Shown: piece by piece, positions 1-8,360 of the stretch | Numbering within the stretch: the stretch's first letter is position 1 | How the letters are laid out: each line of letters starts with the position of its first letter | Assembly (NCBI RefSeq): GCF_015752315.1 | Contig: NZ_JADOVJ010000001.1 | Span: forward strand, 4,766,501-4,830,500 | From: Nocardioides luteus | Lineage (GTDB): Bacteria > Actinomycetota > Actinomycetes > Propionibacteriales > Nocardioidaceae | Length of the DNA stretch: 64,000 nt | Direction of reading: 5' to 3' | Notes under the pieces: model-generated | The model's database searches: none | Told to the model about the DNA's origin: nothing | Seen by the model: the letters and a program-made list of their open reading frames with translations, nothing else | Program-made: the position numbers and the translations under genes

Positions 1-95
1 CGGTATCCACGCCGATCGAACGGCCCCTCGCTGACCGCGGGTCGTTGGGGCAGGTCCGCTTTCCGTTCGCTGTACGTTTTTGTGAAAGGAGGGGC

Positions 96-1907
96 ATGTC
101 TGCGATCAAGCGCGTGACGAACACGTCCGAGGCCGAGGCGCTGGCGGCGTTGCTCAACGGCGACACCCGCACCAAGCCGACCGTGGTGGTGACCGTCGCG
201 TCCGGACACACCGATCCCTACGCCGACGTGGAGCGGATCGCCGCCGAGATCGGCGACCTCGCCGACCTCTACCTCGTCACGACCGGCGGCCACACCTGGG
301 CCTTCTCCAACAAGATGACACCCGGCACGCAGGTCTACGGCGGCGCCGGGCGGGTCTACCCGATCGGCCTGGGGTGGAACGTCGACCTGAAGCAGGCGCC
401 GCTGCGCTTCGCCTGGAACAAGTCCGAGGGCAAGAAGCTCACCGGGCAGCTCATCGACGACGCCCTCGACATGGCCGCGGCCGCCGGCCTCTTCGACAGC
501 GCCCGCACCGCGTCCACCCGGGAGCGCCGTGCCGGCACCGTGCGCTCGATCATGAGCGAGCGTGCGCTGGTCGACCTCGTCGGTGGCGACATGGCGTCGA
601 TCCCGCCCCAGCTCGCCCAGGCCGGGGTGCCGATCGAGCGGGTTCTCGCCCCCGGGATGCACGTCGACGGCGTCCTGGAGAAGAAGTCACGCTGGCTCGA
701 CATCCGGGAGAGCCGCCCCACCGCGGACGAGGCACTGAAGACGTACGCCGCCGGGGACGTCGTCCCCGCGCAGGTGCGCTCGGTCCTCGCCGGCTCCGCG
801 GATCTGCGCCTGCATCCCGACGTCACCGTCGAGCTCTTCCGCTCGGACGTGACCGGCGACCCCGACGACGATTTATCGGCGCTTCTCACTCCTGGTGAGG
901 TCGTGCTCGCGCGCGTCATCGCGACCGGCCCCAAGTGGCGGCTGTCGCTGCGCGAGGTCCGCGAGCACGACACCGCGCGCGAAGCCCTTTCCCTGTACGC
1001 CGGTGGCCCGCCCTGGCTCGACCCGGATGCGCCGCCGCCCGCCATCGTCGAGCACGTCGAGACCGTGCCCTCGGCTCCGGAGCCCGACGAGAGCGTGCCG
1101 GACGCCGAGCCAGTTCCCGAGGCGCCGCCCAGGCCGGCGGTGCCGAGCCCGGCGATGATGCCGCGCCGCCGGGGCGAGCCGGTCCGGGCGGTCCGGCCCG
1201 CACCTGCGCCCTCGCCGGAGCCGATGCCCGCGAGGGAGCCCGCGCCGGCGAAGAAGGCGGCGGTGCAGTCGATGTCGCTGCAGGTCACCGCGATCAAGGC
1301 CGAGAAGGCCCATCTCGAGGCCGAGCTGGCCGAGCTCCGCGACCAGGTCTCCGGGCTGCGCAACGAGCGCGTGCAGTTCGCCAAGGACCTCGCCCGCGCC
1401 GCGCGCCAGGTCGAGACCCGCGACGCCGAGCTCGCCCGGATGCGCTCCCAGCTGCGCCGAGCCAAGCAGCGCACCGCGCCGCCCGACGTCGCCCTGCCCG
1501 TGTTCGCCGACCGCGAGCGCGGCTTCCGCCACCTGGTCGAGGCCGCCTGGGCCCGCCGGATCCCGGTCGGCGAGCAGCCCACCCGCCCGCTGCCCGAGTT
1601 CGCGATCGGCGACCGGTTCCTCGACAGCGTCGACGCGCTCGAGGGCATCACCGTCGACAAGATCGCCGACGTGGTCATGGAGGTGCTCACCGGCCTCGCG
1701 GAGCAGTCGACCGGGCGCGAGCTGCACCAGCTGCGTACGTCTGCCGGGGGTAATGCCGCGCCACAGTCCCGTCCCGACGGCGCGGTCTGCTACCGGGTCT
1801 CGATGCAGATCCACACGCCCAGCGCCCGCCGGCTGCACTTCTGGAAGTGCCCCGACGGCACCATCGAGCTCTCCCGGGTCGTCGTCCACGACGACATGGA
1901 GCCTTAG
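96..1907 (+). CDS. Large coiled-coil protein of unknown function
   Basis: I do not recognise a named family. The ATG at 96 has GAAAGGAGG just upstream, so I reject the extension to 45; the product is 603 aa. A globular N-terminal part (about 1-120, with the phrase YGGAGRVYPIG) is followed by a helical region. A short stretch near 240-285 (GEVVLARVIATGPKWRLSL) resembles one S1/OB-type RNA-binding strand set. A Pro/Glu-rich linker (about 300-390), a coiled coil (about 392-458) and a compact C-terminal domain complete it. No signal peptide or membrane segment is visible. It converges on the TOPRIM gene with one base between stops and opens a defence-like stretch, so a nucleic-acid or stress role is possible but unproven. 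Confidence 0.8.
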   Translation: MSAIKRVTNTSEAEALAALLNGDTRTKPTVVVTVASGHTDPYADVERIAAEIGDLADLYLVTTGGHTWAFSNKMTPGTQVYGGAGRVYPIGLGWNVDLKQAPLRFAWNKSEGKKLTGQLIDDALDMAAAAGLFDSARTASTRERRAGTVRSIMSERALVDLVGGDMASIPPQLAQAGVPIERVLAPGMHVDGVLEKKSRWLDIRESRPTADEALKTYAAGDVVPAQVRSVLAGSADLRLHPDVTVELFRSDVTGDPDDDLSALLTPGEVVLARVIATGPKWRLSLREVREHDTAREALSLYAGGPPWLDPDAPPPAIVEHVETVPSAPEPDESVPDAEPVPEAPPRPAVPSPAMMPRRRGEPVRAVRPAPAPSPEPMPAREPAPAKKAAVQSMSLQVTAIKAEKAHLEAELAELRDQVSGLRNERVQFAKDLARAARQVETRDAELARMRSQLRRAKQRTAPPDVALPVFADRERGFRHLVEAAWARRIPVGEQPTRPLPEFAIGDRFLDSVDALEGITVDKIADVVMEVLTGLAEQSTGRELHQLRTSAGGNAAPQSRPDGAVCYRVSMQIHTPSARRLHFWKCPDGTIELSRVVVHDDMEP

Positions 1908-1908
1908 G

Positions 1909-2448
1909 TCAGCCCCAGCACCAAGTCAGCAGACCGACGAGCGGGTCCGGGATGTTCTCGATCTCGACGGCCTCGCCGAGGATCGTGCCGTAGCGGATCT
2001 TGCGTCCCGAGGCGGTGCCGAAGAAGCGGTGCAGCTGGTCGGCGACCTCCTCGCCGCGGTGCTCGGGCTGGTTCTGCAGCGTACGGAACTTGCCGCCCTC
2101 GCCGTTGGCCTCCAGGATCTCGACGATCCGCGCCGCACCGATCGCCCGGATCATCTCGTCCTCGAGATCGCGGCGGCACGCGAAGAACCCCTGCCCGGAG
2201 AGGTCCTCGCCGAGCTGGCGGCCGAGCGCGTTGGCGACGAAGCGCTCCTCGGCCTCGTCGTAGAGCCCGCCGACCCGGTGCCCCGCCGCCGTCGTCTCCT
2301 TGATGAACCGCCCGGCGTTCCCGGCACCGTTCATCGAGACGACCTCGATCCCGAGCTCGACCAGCTCGACCCCGTACCTCGGCGCCAGCGCCTCCACCAG
2401 AGCCTTGTCGGACTCCCCCTCGACGAGCAGCGTGATCGGTCGCGTCAT
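1909..2448 (-). CDS. Stand-alone TOPRIM-domain protein (OLD/DUF4435-like)
   Basis: The 179-aa protein opens with TLLVEGESDKALVEAL, the Glu-containing first motif of TOPRIM nucleotidyl-transferase/hydrolase domains as found in OLD nucleases, topoisomerases and RecR. The second acidic motif appears as LYDEAEERFV, where DxD is usual. A later RDLEDEMIRAIG segment matches the helical part seen after TOPRIM in OLD-like proteins. There is no ATPase domain, so it is either a nuclease subunit or a small hydrolase. The ATG at 2448 starts the conserved sequence; an upstream extension would run into the palindrome at 2484-2530. It diverges from the XRE gene and may share its operator. Confidence 0.75.
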   Translation of the reverse strand: MTRPITLLVEGESDKALVEALAPRYGVELVELGIEVVSMNGAGNAGRFIKETTAAGHRVGGLYDEAEERFVANALGRQLGEDLSGQGFFACRRDLEDEMIRAIGAARIVEILEANGEGGKFRTLQNQPEHRGEEVADQLHRFFGTASGRKIRYGTILGEAVEIENIPDPLVGLLTWCWG

Positions 2449-2483
2449 GGCGGACACCTTAGAAGAACGTACGTCGGCACGCC

Positions 2484-2530
2484 TGTTCCATATATGCAAC
2501 ACCCTTTACTAGGGTTGCATATATGGAACA
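2484..2530. promoter_or_regulatory. 17-bp perfect inverted repeat, probable operator
   Basis: TGTTCCATATATGCAAC (2484-2500) is mirrored exactly by GTTGCATATATGGAACA (2514-2530), with 13 bases between them. The right arm contains the ATG start codon (2523) of the XRE regulator. The site lies between that gene and the divergent TOPRIM gene. By its position and symmetry it is a likely binding site for the XRE protein, giving autoregulation and possibly control of both directions. It could also fold as an RNA hairpin that hides the start codon. Confidence 0.7.
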
Positions 2531-3272
2531 GGACGTCGGGCGGCTCGTCGCGGAGTGCATCGAGCGCTCTGGGCTGAGCGCTCGGCAGGTGGCCGCTCGC
2601 GCAGGCGTGTCGGCCTCGACGGTCCACCGGATCGTCAACGGCGTGGTCAGCCCATCGGTCGACACGCTCGACACCATCACCACGGCGTGTGGCGCGGGGC
2701 TGACGATCATCGCCGCTCCGCTGGCGACGCCGGCGGCCGCGGCAGGTGCGCGCGCGATTCTGGATCCGCTGTATCCGACCGAAGTTGCTCCTGACATCGA
2801 GCATTGGGCCGGCCGGCTCGACGCCTGGGCCGACGGCGACCCGGTCGAGATCGTCGAGGAGGCCGCGCGGGCCTCCGGCGTACTGCACCGGCCGGAGGCC
2901 GTCCGGCTCAGCGGGGAGACCACCATCGGCCGGCTCGCCTCCGCCGGCGACGCGTCGGGACAGCGGTGGGCGCTCTCCGGCGCGGCCGGCCTGGACCTGC
3001 CGTCCTTCGACGAGGCCGTCCCTGCGATCTCGGTGATGTGGTGCGAGGACCCGAGCGTTCTCGTACCCGTTCTCGTCGGCGGGGCCCTCCGCCCGGCGTC
3101 CGCCCCCGACGGTGCCACCGTGGTCGTCGCCGCCGCCGAACCGGACCTGTTCCTCGGTACGTTCGAGCGCGACCGGGTCGTCTACGCCGCCCCGATCCAG
3201 ATCGCCATCGACGCCATCTCCGTCGGCGGCGACGCCGCGGACCGAGCCCGCGAGGAGATCCGGACGTGGTGA
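2523..3272 (+). CDS. XRE-family HTH regulator (antitoxin-like)
   Basis: The 249-aa protein has a Cro/CI-type helix-turn-helix at about residues 7-55 (LSARQVAARAGVSASTVHRI is the two-helix core). A C-terminal region of about 170 aa has no recognisable enzyme motif. The ATG lies inside a perfect inverted repeat, suggesting autorepression. Its TGA overlaps the GTG start of the Fic-like gene by four bases (GTGA), so the two are translationally coupled. HTH-Fic pairs are commonly annotated as toxin-antitoxin-like modules; the C-terminal domain could contact the partner. That role is inferred from arrangement only. Confidence 0.85.
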   Translation: MEQDVGRLVAECIERSGLSARQVAARAGVSASTVHRIVNGVVSPSVDTLDTITTACGAGLTIIAAPLATPAAAAGARAILDPLYPTEVAPDIEHWAGRLDAWADGDPVEIVEEAARASGVLHRPEAVRLSGETTIGRLASAGDASGQRWALSGAAGLDLPSFDEAVPAISVMWCEDPSVLVPVLVGGALRPASAPDGATVVVAAAEPDLFLGTFERDRVVYAAPIQIAIDAISVGGDAADRAREEIRTW

Positions 3273-4054
3273 CGAAGCAGCCCCGCTGGGCACCGGACCC
3301 CGAGACGTACGCCGCCCGCAAGCCGGCCACGGACGACACCTACCGCGTGGTCGCCGACCGCGAGGACCAGGTGCGCGACACCGGCGTCTGGTGGACCGAG
3401 GTCGACCTCTCCCGGATGCTCCCCGGCGACACCGAGCGGGCTTGGCGTCGGTTCCGCGCACACCTCCCCGAGCTGGTCTGGAACGCTGCGCGGCTCGAGG
3501 GCAACAGCTTCACCCTTCCCGAGGTGCGCACCCTCCTCGCCGGCATCACCGTCGGTGACCACCCGGCCGAGGAGGAGCAGCAGGTGCTGGCGCTCGGCGA
3601 GGCGTACGGCACCCTCCGCGACCTGGTCGGCTACGGCAGGTTCCATATCGACAAATCGACGTCCGACCGCCTCAACCGCATCCTCGCCCGCCACGAGACG
3701 CCCGACGCCGGAAGGTTCCGCGGCGAGGGCACCCTCCGCCGCGGTGGCAGCGAGCTGCTCCGGACCCGCTTCGCGGCGCTGCGGGAGCATGTCGCCGAGA
3801 CCGGTGACCCCCGGCTCCAGGCGCTGATCTACTTCTGCTCCGCCGCCCGCACCCGGTTCTACACCGCCGGCAACAAGCGCACCGCCCTGCTGATGATGAC
3901 CGGCATCCTGATCTCGAACGGCTTCGACCCCGTGACCGTCCCCCACGTACGACGCCTCGAGCTCGACCACGCCCTCGACACTCTTGTCACCACCGACGAC
4001 GCCACCGAGCTGATGTCGTTCCTGGTCGACTGCGCCGCCTCCTCCGAGAACTGA
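3269..4054 (+). CDS. Fic/Doc-like protein lacking the catalytic histidine
   Basis: Fic proteins usually AMPylate or otherwise nucleotidylate targets through an HxFx(D/E)GNxR motif. This 261-aa protein has the family's ARLEGNSFTLPEV segment, with the Glu typical of the inhibitory helix. Its active-site loop reads RFYTAGNKRTALLM at residues 196-209: R196 replaces the catalytic His, Y198 replaces Phe and A200 replaces the acidic residue, while G201, N202 and R204 remain. The GTG at 3269 is chosen because GAGGAG lies at 3252-3257 and it overlaps the XRE stop. The fold is likely retained, but AMP-transfer by the standard mechanism looks unlikely. It may be a binding-only module, a divergent enzyme or a decaying toxin. 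Confidence 0.82.
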   Translation: MTKQPRWAPDPETYAARKPATDDTYRVVADREDQVRDTGVWWTEVDLSRMLPGDTERAWRRFRAHLPELVWNAARLEGNSFTLPEVRTLLAGITVGDHPAEEEQQVLALGEAYGTLRDLVGYGRFHIDKSTSDRLNRILARHETPDAGRFRGEGTLRRGGSELLRTRFAALREHVAETGDPRLQALIYFCSAARTRFYTAGNKRTALLMMTGILISNGFDPVTVPHVRRLELDHALDTLVTTDDATELMSFLVDCAASSEN

Positions 4055-4058
4055 CGGC

Positions 4059-4676
4059 TCACAGCACGAGGTCCGCCCGATCCCGGGTCGCCCGCACCAG
4101 CGCGGCGTTGCGCAGATCGCTCTCGGCTATCTTCGCCTCGGCCTCCTCCCGCGACCTCCCGCCGGCGAGGAACCGCTCGAGCAGCCTCGGCACCAGGACC
4201 GCGTCCGGGACATCGAGGAACCAGACCTCATCCAGCAGACCGCGTACGTCCCGCCACGGCCCCTGGTCCAGCAGCAGGTAGTTCCCCTCGGTGATCACGA
4301 TCGGCTCGTCCTCGATCACGACCCCGCCGGGCACCGGCTCGTCAATGACCCGGCTGAACGTCGGCCACTCGACCCGCCCCTGTCCCGCGCGAACCCGTCG
4401 CAGCGCGGCCACATATCCCTCGGCGTCGAAGGTGTTCGGCTCCCCCTTCCGCGCCCGCGCCCCCATCGCGTCCAACTCCGCGTTGCTCCGGTGGAACCCG
4501 TCCATCGGCGCCACCACCGCGATGTGTCCGTCCTCATTGAGCACGTCCCGCAGCCGCTCCGCCAACGTCGACTTCCCCGCCCCCGGCGGCCCGACAATGC
4601 CGAGCAGAACCCTGGCGCCGGCCGTTTCCTTCAGCTGCTCCGCCAGCCGACGGAGCCCACTCTCACTGAGAGCCAA
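4059..4676 (-). CDS. P-loop nucleoside/pantothenate-kinase-like protein
   Basis: The predicted 205-aa protein has a Walker A motif GPPGAGKST (residues 29-37), APMDGFH shortly after it and ITEGNYLLLD as a Walker-B-like strand. This is the pattern of the uridine kinase / phosphoribulokinase / PanK-like family (YfdR/FrcK-type small kinases). These phosphorylate a sugar or nucleoside; the substrate cannot be read here. I choose the TTG at 4676 because GGAGG sits six bases upstream. The longer ATG frame from 4763 would translate a long hairpin and looks unnatural. It converges on the Fic-like gene with a four-base gap. Confidence 0.8.
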   Translation of the reverse strand: MALSESGLRRLAEQLKETAGARVLLGIVGPPGAGKSTLAERLRDVLNEDGHIAVVAPMDGFHRSNAELDAMGARARKGEPNTFDAEGYVAALRRVRAGQGRVEWPTFSRVIDEPVPGGVVIEDEPIVITEGNYLLLDQGPWRDVRGLLDEVWFLDVPDAVLVPRLLERFLAGGRSREEAEAKIAESDLRNAALVRATRDRADLVL

Positions 4677-4715
4677 AGTAAACCTCCACGACCCACCGAG
4701 CCGATCGGCAATCGG

Positions 4716-4779
4716 GCCTTTTACTAGACGATGACACTCTGCGGACGACTCACAGAGTGTCATCGTCTAAGTAAAAGGC
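4716..4779. repeat. 26-bp near-perfect inverted repeat in the kinase leader
   Basis: Arms at 4716-4741 and 4753-4779 are reverse complements apart from one extra T in the right arm; the loop is 11 bases. The arms include TAGACGATGACACTCTG. The element sits 40-100 bases upstream of the TTG start of the kinase gene, on its template side, so it would form a very stable hairpin in that mRNA leader or act as a DNA dyad. There is no run of T after either arm to make a clear intrinsic terminator. From 4780 to 4964 I see nothing further. Confidence 0.75.
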
Positions 4780-4964
4780 ATGGCGTAACCCCGCTCTCGC
4801 CGAGGGATCCCAGCCATACGTACATCACCTCAACCCCCAGGCCGAACGGCAACCGCTTGTGATCCCTGCATCCCCGATTCGGTGGATACCTTGCGACGCC
4901 GATCGCCCACGACTCGATCACGAGCGCCAATGGAAAACATGAGGTCCCGAAGGCCACTCACCCG

Positions 4965-5060
4965 ATGAGCACGGCGCTCCTCATCGGCGCAGGTATCGGC
5001 TACCTGCTGGGCATCCTCGTCGGCGTGTGGATCGCCCACGGCCGCCGGACCGCTCACTAA
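4965..5060 (+). CDS. Possible 31-aa single-pass membrane protein
   Basis: An ATG at 4965 opens a 31-codon frame ending TAA. The product, beginning MSTALLIGAGIGYLLGILVG, is one hydrophobic helix with GxG and GxxxG-like spacing and a short basic tail (HGRRTAH). The ribosome binding site is weak. The frame lies alone in a gap of about 490 bases between the kinase and the helicase. Between its stop and 5170 I see no other feature. Coding status rests on the clean membrane-helix composition only. Confidence 0.4.
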   Translation: MSTALLIGAGIGYLLGILVGVWIAHGRRTAH

Positions 5061-5170
5061 GGCGCCTCAGCGCATTTGGAGAAGTACTCCGAGAGAGCTG
5101 CTCCCCACATTTGAGGACGAAATTTGCGAAGTTCCGACCATCCAGTGACACCGTTAGAGAAGCTGGACAG

Positions 5171-8100
5171 GTGTCAGACCTCGGATCGCATGATGGCCTC
5201 TACGAACTGCTCGTCACCAACGACCTTCATGACCAGCTCAGACGAGTAGCCGATCGCGACGTCGAGACCGGCCACGTGGACCAGGCCGACCAGCCACACG
5301 TACTTGCGCGCCACGTCTACCAAGCAGCCGTACGCAGCCTTGAGGCCGTGAAAGATCCCGAGCTTCGGGTGAAGGCCGCCAACCAACTCATCGCCCAGCT
5401 CGAGACCGGCGATGCGGACCACATCGTCACTCCCCCGACCGAGCTCCGGCGGATCAGCAGCCCACAGGCACCAGGCACGATCACCTACCTCAACACCCGC
5501 CCGAAAACCCCACTCACTGAGGCGGCCCTGCTCACAAACTCCAAGGAGGAGCCCAGCCTCGCCGCCGAGCTCCGCGCCGAGATCGACACCTCCGACGAGG
5601 TAGATCTGCTCTGCGCCTTCGTGCGCTGGTACGGACTCCGCCTCGTCGAGCCCGAACTGAGACGCCTCCGCGACCGGGGCGGACGGCTCCGAGTCATCAC
5701 CACCACCTACACCGGATCAACTGAGCGTGACGCGCTCGACCGACTCGTTCGAGACTTCGGTGCCCAGGTGAAGGTTCAGTACGACGCTCAGCGCACCCGT
5801 CTGCACGCCAAGGCATGGATGTTCCGCCGCAACACCGAGTTCGACACCGCGTACGTCGGCTCTTCCAACCTCACCCGGACGGCCATGGTCGAGGGCGTGG
5901 AGTGGAACGTACGCCTGTCTCGCAAGGGAACGCCTTCCCTGTTCGACAAGTTCACGGCCACGTTCGATACCTACTGGAACCACGGCGACTTCGAACTGTA
6001 TGACCCCGACCGAGACCGGGATCGGCTGGACGATGCGTTGGCCGAGGCATCCGGGCGGAGCCGTGGAGATCGAGTCACGATCTCGCTTTCGGGCCTTGAG
6101 GTCAGGCCATATCCGTACCAGCAGAAGATGCTCGACGACCTGGACGCGGAGCGTACGCTGCACGACCGGCATCACAATCTCGTGGTCGCTGCGACTGGGA
6201 CTGGAAAGACCGTCGTCGCTGCACTCGACTACAGACGACTCACCGAGAACAACGCCGATGGAAAGCGGCCCAAGCTTCTGTTCGTGGCGCATCGCAAGGA
6301 GATCTTGCAGCAGTCTCTGCGGACCTACCGCGAGGTCCTCTCCGACGCGACCTTCGGCGAGCTCTACGTCGACGGAGCTCGCCCAGAGCGTTGGGAGCAC
6401 GTCTTCGCCAGTGTGCAGTCACTGAAGTCGTATGGCGTCTCGCAGATTCCGTCGGAGGCATACGACATCGTCGTCATCGATGAGTTTCATCATGCCGAGG
6501 CGAAGTCGTACCGAGAGCTCATCGACCATCTGAGACCCGCAGAACTGATCGGGCTGACCGCGACGCCGGAGCGCGCGGACGGGGTGAACGTCGCTTCGTT
6601 CTTCGACAACCGCATCGCCACCCAGCTCCGGCTGTGGGACGCACTGGGCGCAGACCTCCTCTGTCCCTTCCACTACTTCGCTGTCTCCGACAACACCGAC
6701 CTCCGAGCTGTGAAGTGGGTGCGCGGAAAGTACGACGACACAGCACTCTCCTCGCTATATACCGGTAACGACGCTCGCGCCCGGATCATCCTCAACGAAC
6801 TCCGCGACAAGATGCCCGACGTGTCGCAGATGCGTGCCCTCGGCTTCTGTGTCGACGTCGCTCATGCCAACTACATGGCGGACGTCTTCAACAAGGCTGG
6901 GATCCCTGCCGGAGTGGTCACCGGCACCACTGCCTCCGCCGTACGCCGCGACTCCATTGCCGCTCTGCGAGAGCGACGACTCAACGTGCTGTTCTCCGTC
7001 GACGTCTTCAATGAAGGCCTCGACATCCCTGACGTGGACACCGTGCTGTTCCTTCGGCCTACCGACTCTGCAACGGTCTTTCTGCAGCAGCTTGGTCGCG
7101 GCCTGCGGCGCACCCGCGACAAAGCAGTTCTCACAGTTCTCGACTTCGTCGGCCATCAGAACAAGCAGTTCTCCTGGGACCGGAAGCTGCGAGCGATGAC
7201 CGGACTGACCCGAGCCGCCCTACGCCGCGAAGTGGAACGCGGCTTCCCATTCCTGCCCGCCGGTTGCCAGATCGTCATGGACCGCGAGGCACAGGCGCTG
7301 ATTGTCGACAACCTCAAGTCGCAGATCTCGAACCGCTGGCCCTCGATGGTTCAGGAACTGCGCTCATACGGCGACCTTTCCCTTTCTGAGTACCTCAACG
7401 AGTCGGGGATGGAACTGCCCGACGTTCTGCGCAAGGGCCAGCACTCATGGACAGAGCTGCGCCGCATGGCTGGCCTGCCAGTTCCGGACGGCACCTCTGC
7501 CGAGGCGAGATTGCTGCGTCGCGTACGCGCGTTTTCACACGTAGATGACCCGCTCCGTGCGGCCACCTTCTCTCGGCTGCTCGCCGACGATGCGCCGTCG
7601 TATTCAACGCTTTCCTCCGGCGAGCAACGATTGGCCAACATGCTCTTCTTCTCGCTCTGGCCCGATGGCGGCGGATTCGATTCGATCGATGCCGGCTTCA
7701 GGGCCCTCCGAGCAGAGCAGGCGACACGGTCCGAGATCAAGGCTGTTGTCGACCTCGCCTTCGACTCCGCGCGGCACCGCCTGTCCGACCTTTCCGGTCC
7801 TCTTTCCAAGGTGCCGCTTATGGTCCACGCGCGCTATCAGCGCGAAGAGATCCTGGCAGCCCTTGGCTACGCGAGCCTCGATCGCAAGCCGAACTCGATG
7901 CGCGAAGGGGTCAAGCACATCCCCGAGCTCAACGTGGATGCGTTCTTCATCAACCTCAAAAAGTCCGAAGCCGACTTCTCCCCCACCACGATGTATCGCG
8001 ACTACCCGATCAGCCCGACGCTGTTCCACTGGGAGACGCAGTCCACGACCTCGGTGACGAGCAAGACCGGCCAGCGCTATCTGACCGGCGCAAGCAACGT

Positions 8101-8275
8101 GCTGCTCTTCGCACGCGAACAGGCCGACGGAGTTTTCGGAACGTCGCCGTACCTCTTCCTCGGCCCGGCCACCTACGTCTCCCACACAGGTGATCGCCCC
8201 ATCGCGATCACCTGGCGCCTGGATCACGCCATGCCGACCGATTTCTTCACCGCAGCCTCAGTCGCCGCAAGCTAA
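5171..8275 (+). CDS. PLD nuclease-superfamily 2 helicase-DUF3427 protein
   Basis: The 1034-aa protein has a phospholipase-D-like module near residues 195-235 (HAKAWMF followed by VGSSNLTRTAM, an HxK-type active site). An SF2 helicase core follows: Walker A AATGTGKT near 340, DEFHHAE near 437, TATPERADG near 465 and QQLGRGLRR near 638. A C-terminal DUF3427-type region runs to the end. PLD-helicase-DUF3427 proteins are widespread, sporadically distributed and often near restriction or defence genes; an ATP-driven DNA-processing or cleaving role is inferred. The GTG at 5171 begins the sequence that looks conserved, but no good Shine-Dalgarno is seen, so the start is uncertain. Base composition is less GC-biased than its surroundings, which hints at transfer. 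Confidence 0.88.
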   Translation: MSDLGSHDGLYELLVTNDLHDQLRRVADRDVETGHVDQADQPHVLARHVYQAAVRSLEAVKDPELRVKAANQLIAQLETGDADHIVTPPTELRRISSPQAPGTITYLNTRPKTPLTEAALLTNSKEEPSLAAELRAEIDTSDEVDLLCAFVRWYGLRLVEPELRRLRDRGGRLRVITTTYTGSTERDALDRLVRDFGAQVKVQYDAQRTRLHAKAWMFRRNTEFDTAYVGSSNLTRTAMVEGVEWNVRLSRKGTPSLFDKFTATFDTYWNHGDFELYDPDRDRDRLDDALAEASGRSRGDRVTISLSGLEVRPYPYQQKMLDDLDAERTLHDRHHNLVVAATGTGKTVVAALDYRRLTENNADGKRPKLLFVAHRKEILQQSLRTYREVLSDATFGELYVDGARPERWEHVFASVQSLKSYGVSQIPSEAYDIVVIDEFHHAEAKSYRELIDHLRPAELIGLTATPERADGVNVASFFDNRIATQLRLWDALGADLLCPFHYFAVSDNTDLRAVKWVRGKYDDTALSSLYTGNDARARIILNELRDKMPDVSQMRALGFCVDVAHANYMADVFNKAGIPAGVVTGTTASAVRRDSIAALRERRLNVLFSVDVFNEGLDIPDVDTVLFLRPTDSATVFLQQLGRGLRRTRDKAVLTVLDFVGHQNKQFSWDRKLRAMTGLTRAALRREVERGFPFLPAGCQIVMDREAQALIVDNLKSQISNRWPSMVQELRSYGDLSLSEYLNESGMELPDVLRKGQHSWTELRRMAGLPVPDGTSAEARLLRRVRAFSHVDDPLRAATFSRLLADDAPSYSTLSSGEQRLANMLFFSLWPDGGGFDSIDAGFRALRAEQATRSEIKAVVDLAFDSARHRLSDLSGPLSKVPLMVHARYQREEILAALGYASLDRKPNSMREGVKHIPELNVDAFFINLKKSEADFSPTTMYRDYPISPTLFHWETQSTTSVTSKTGQRYLTGASNVLLFAREQADGVFGTSPYLFLGPATYVSHTGDRPIAITWRLDHAMPTDFFTAASVAAS

Positions 8276-8360
8276 GCCATTAAGGGCCTACCGGCCATCG
8301 AACCCGCTAAGCCGACGCTGTGCACCCTGCGCGCGAGATTCTTGGCTTGATTCGGTTTAG

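Noticed and set aside
2501..4730. Shared TTTACTAG sequence in both palindromes (2484 and 4716) as a common regulator site
   Set aside because: Only eight bases are shared, in different positions relative to symmetry; chance is a sufficient explanation.
4677..4763. Longer ATG-started N-terminus for the kinase
   Set aside because: It would translate the long hairpin, whereas a TTG with GGAGG lies right at the conserved start.
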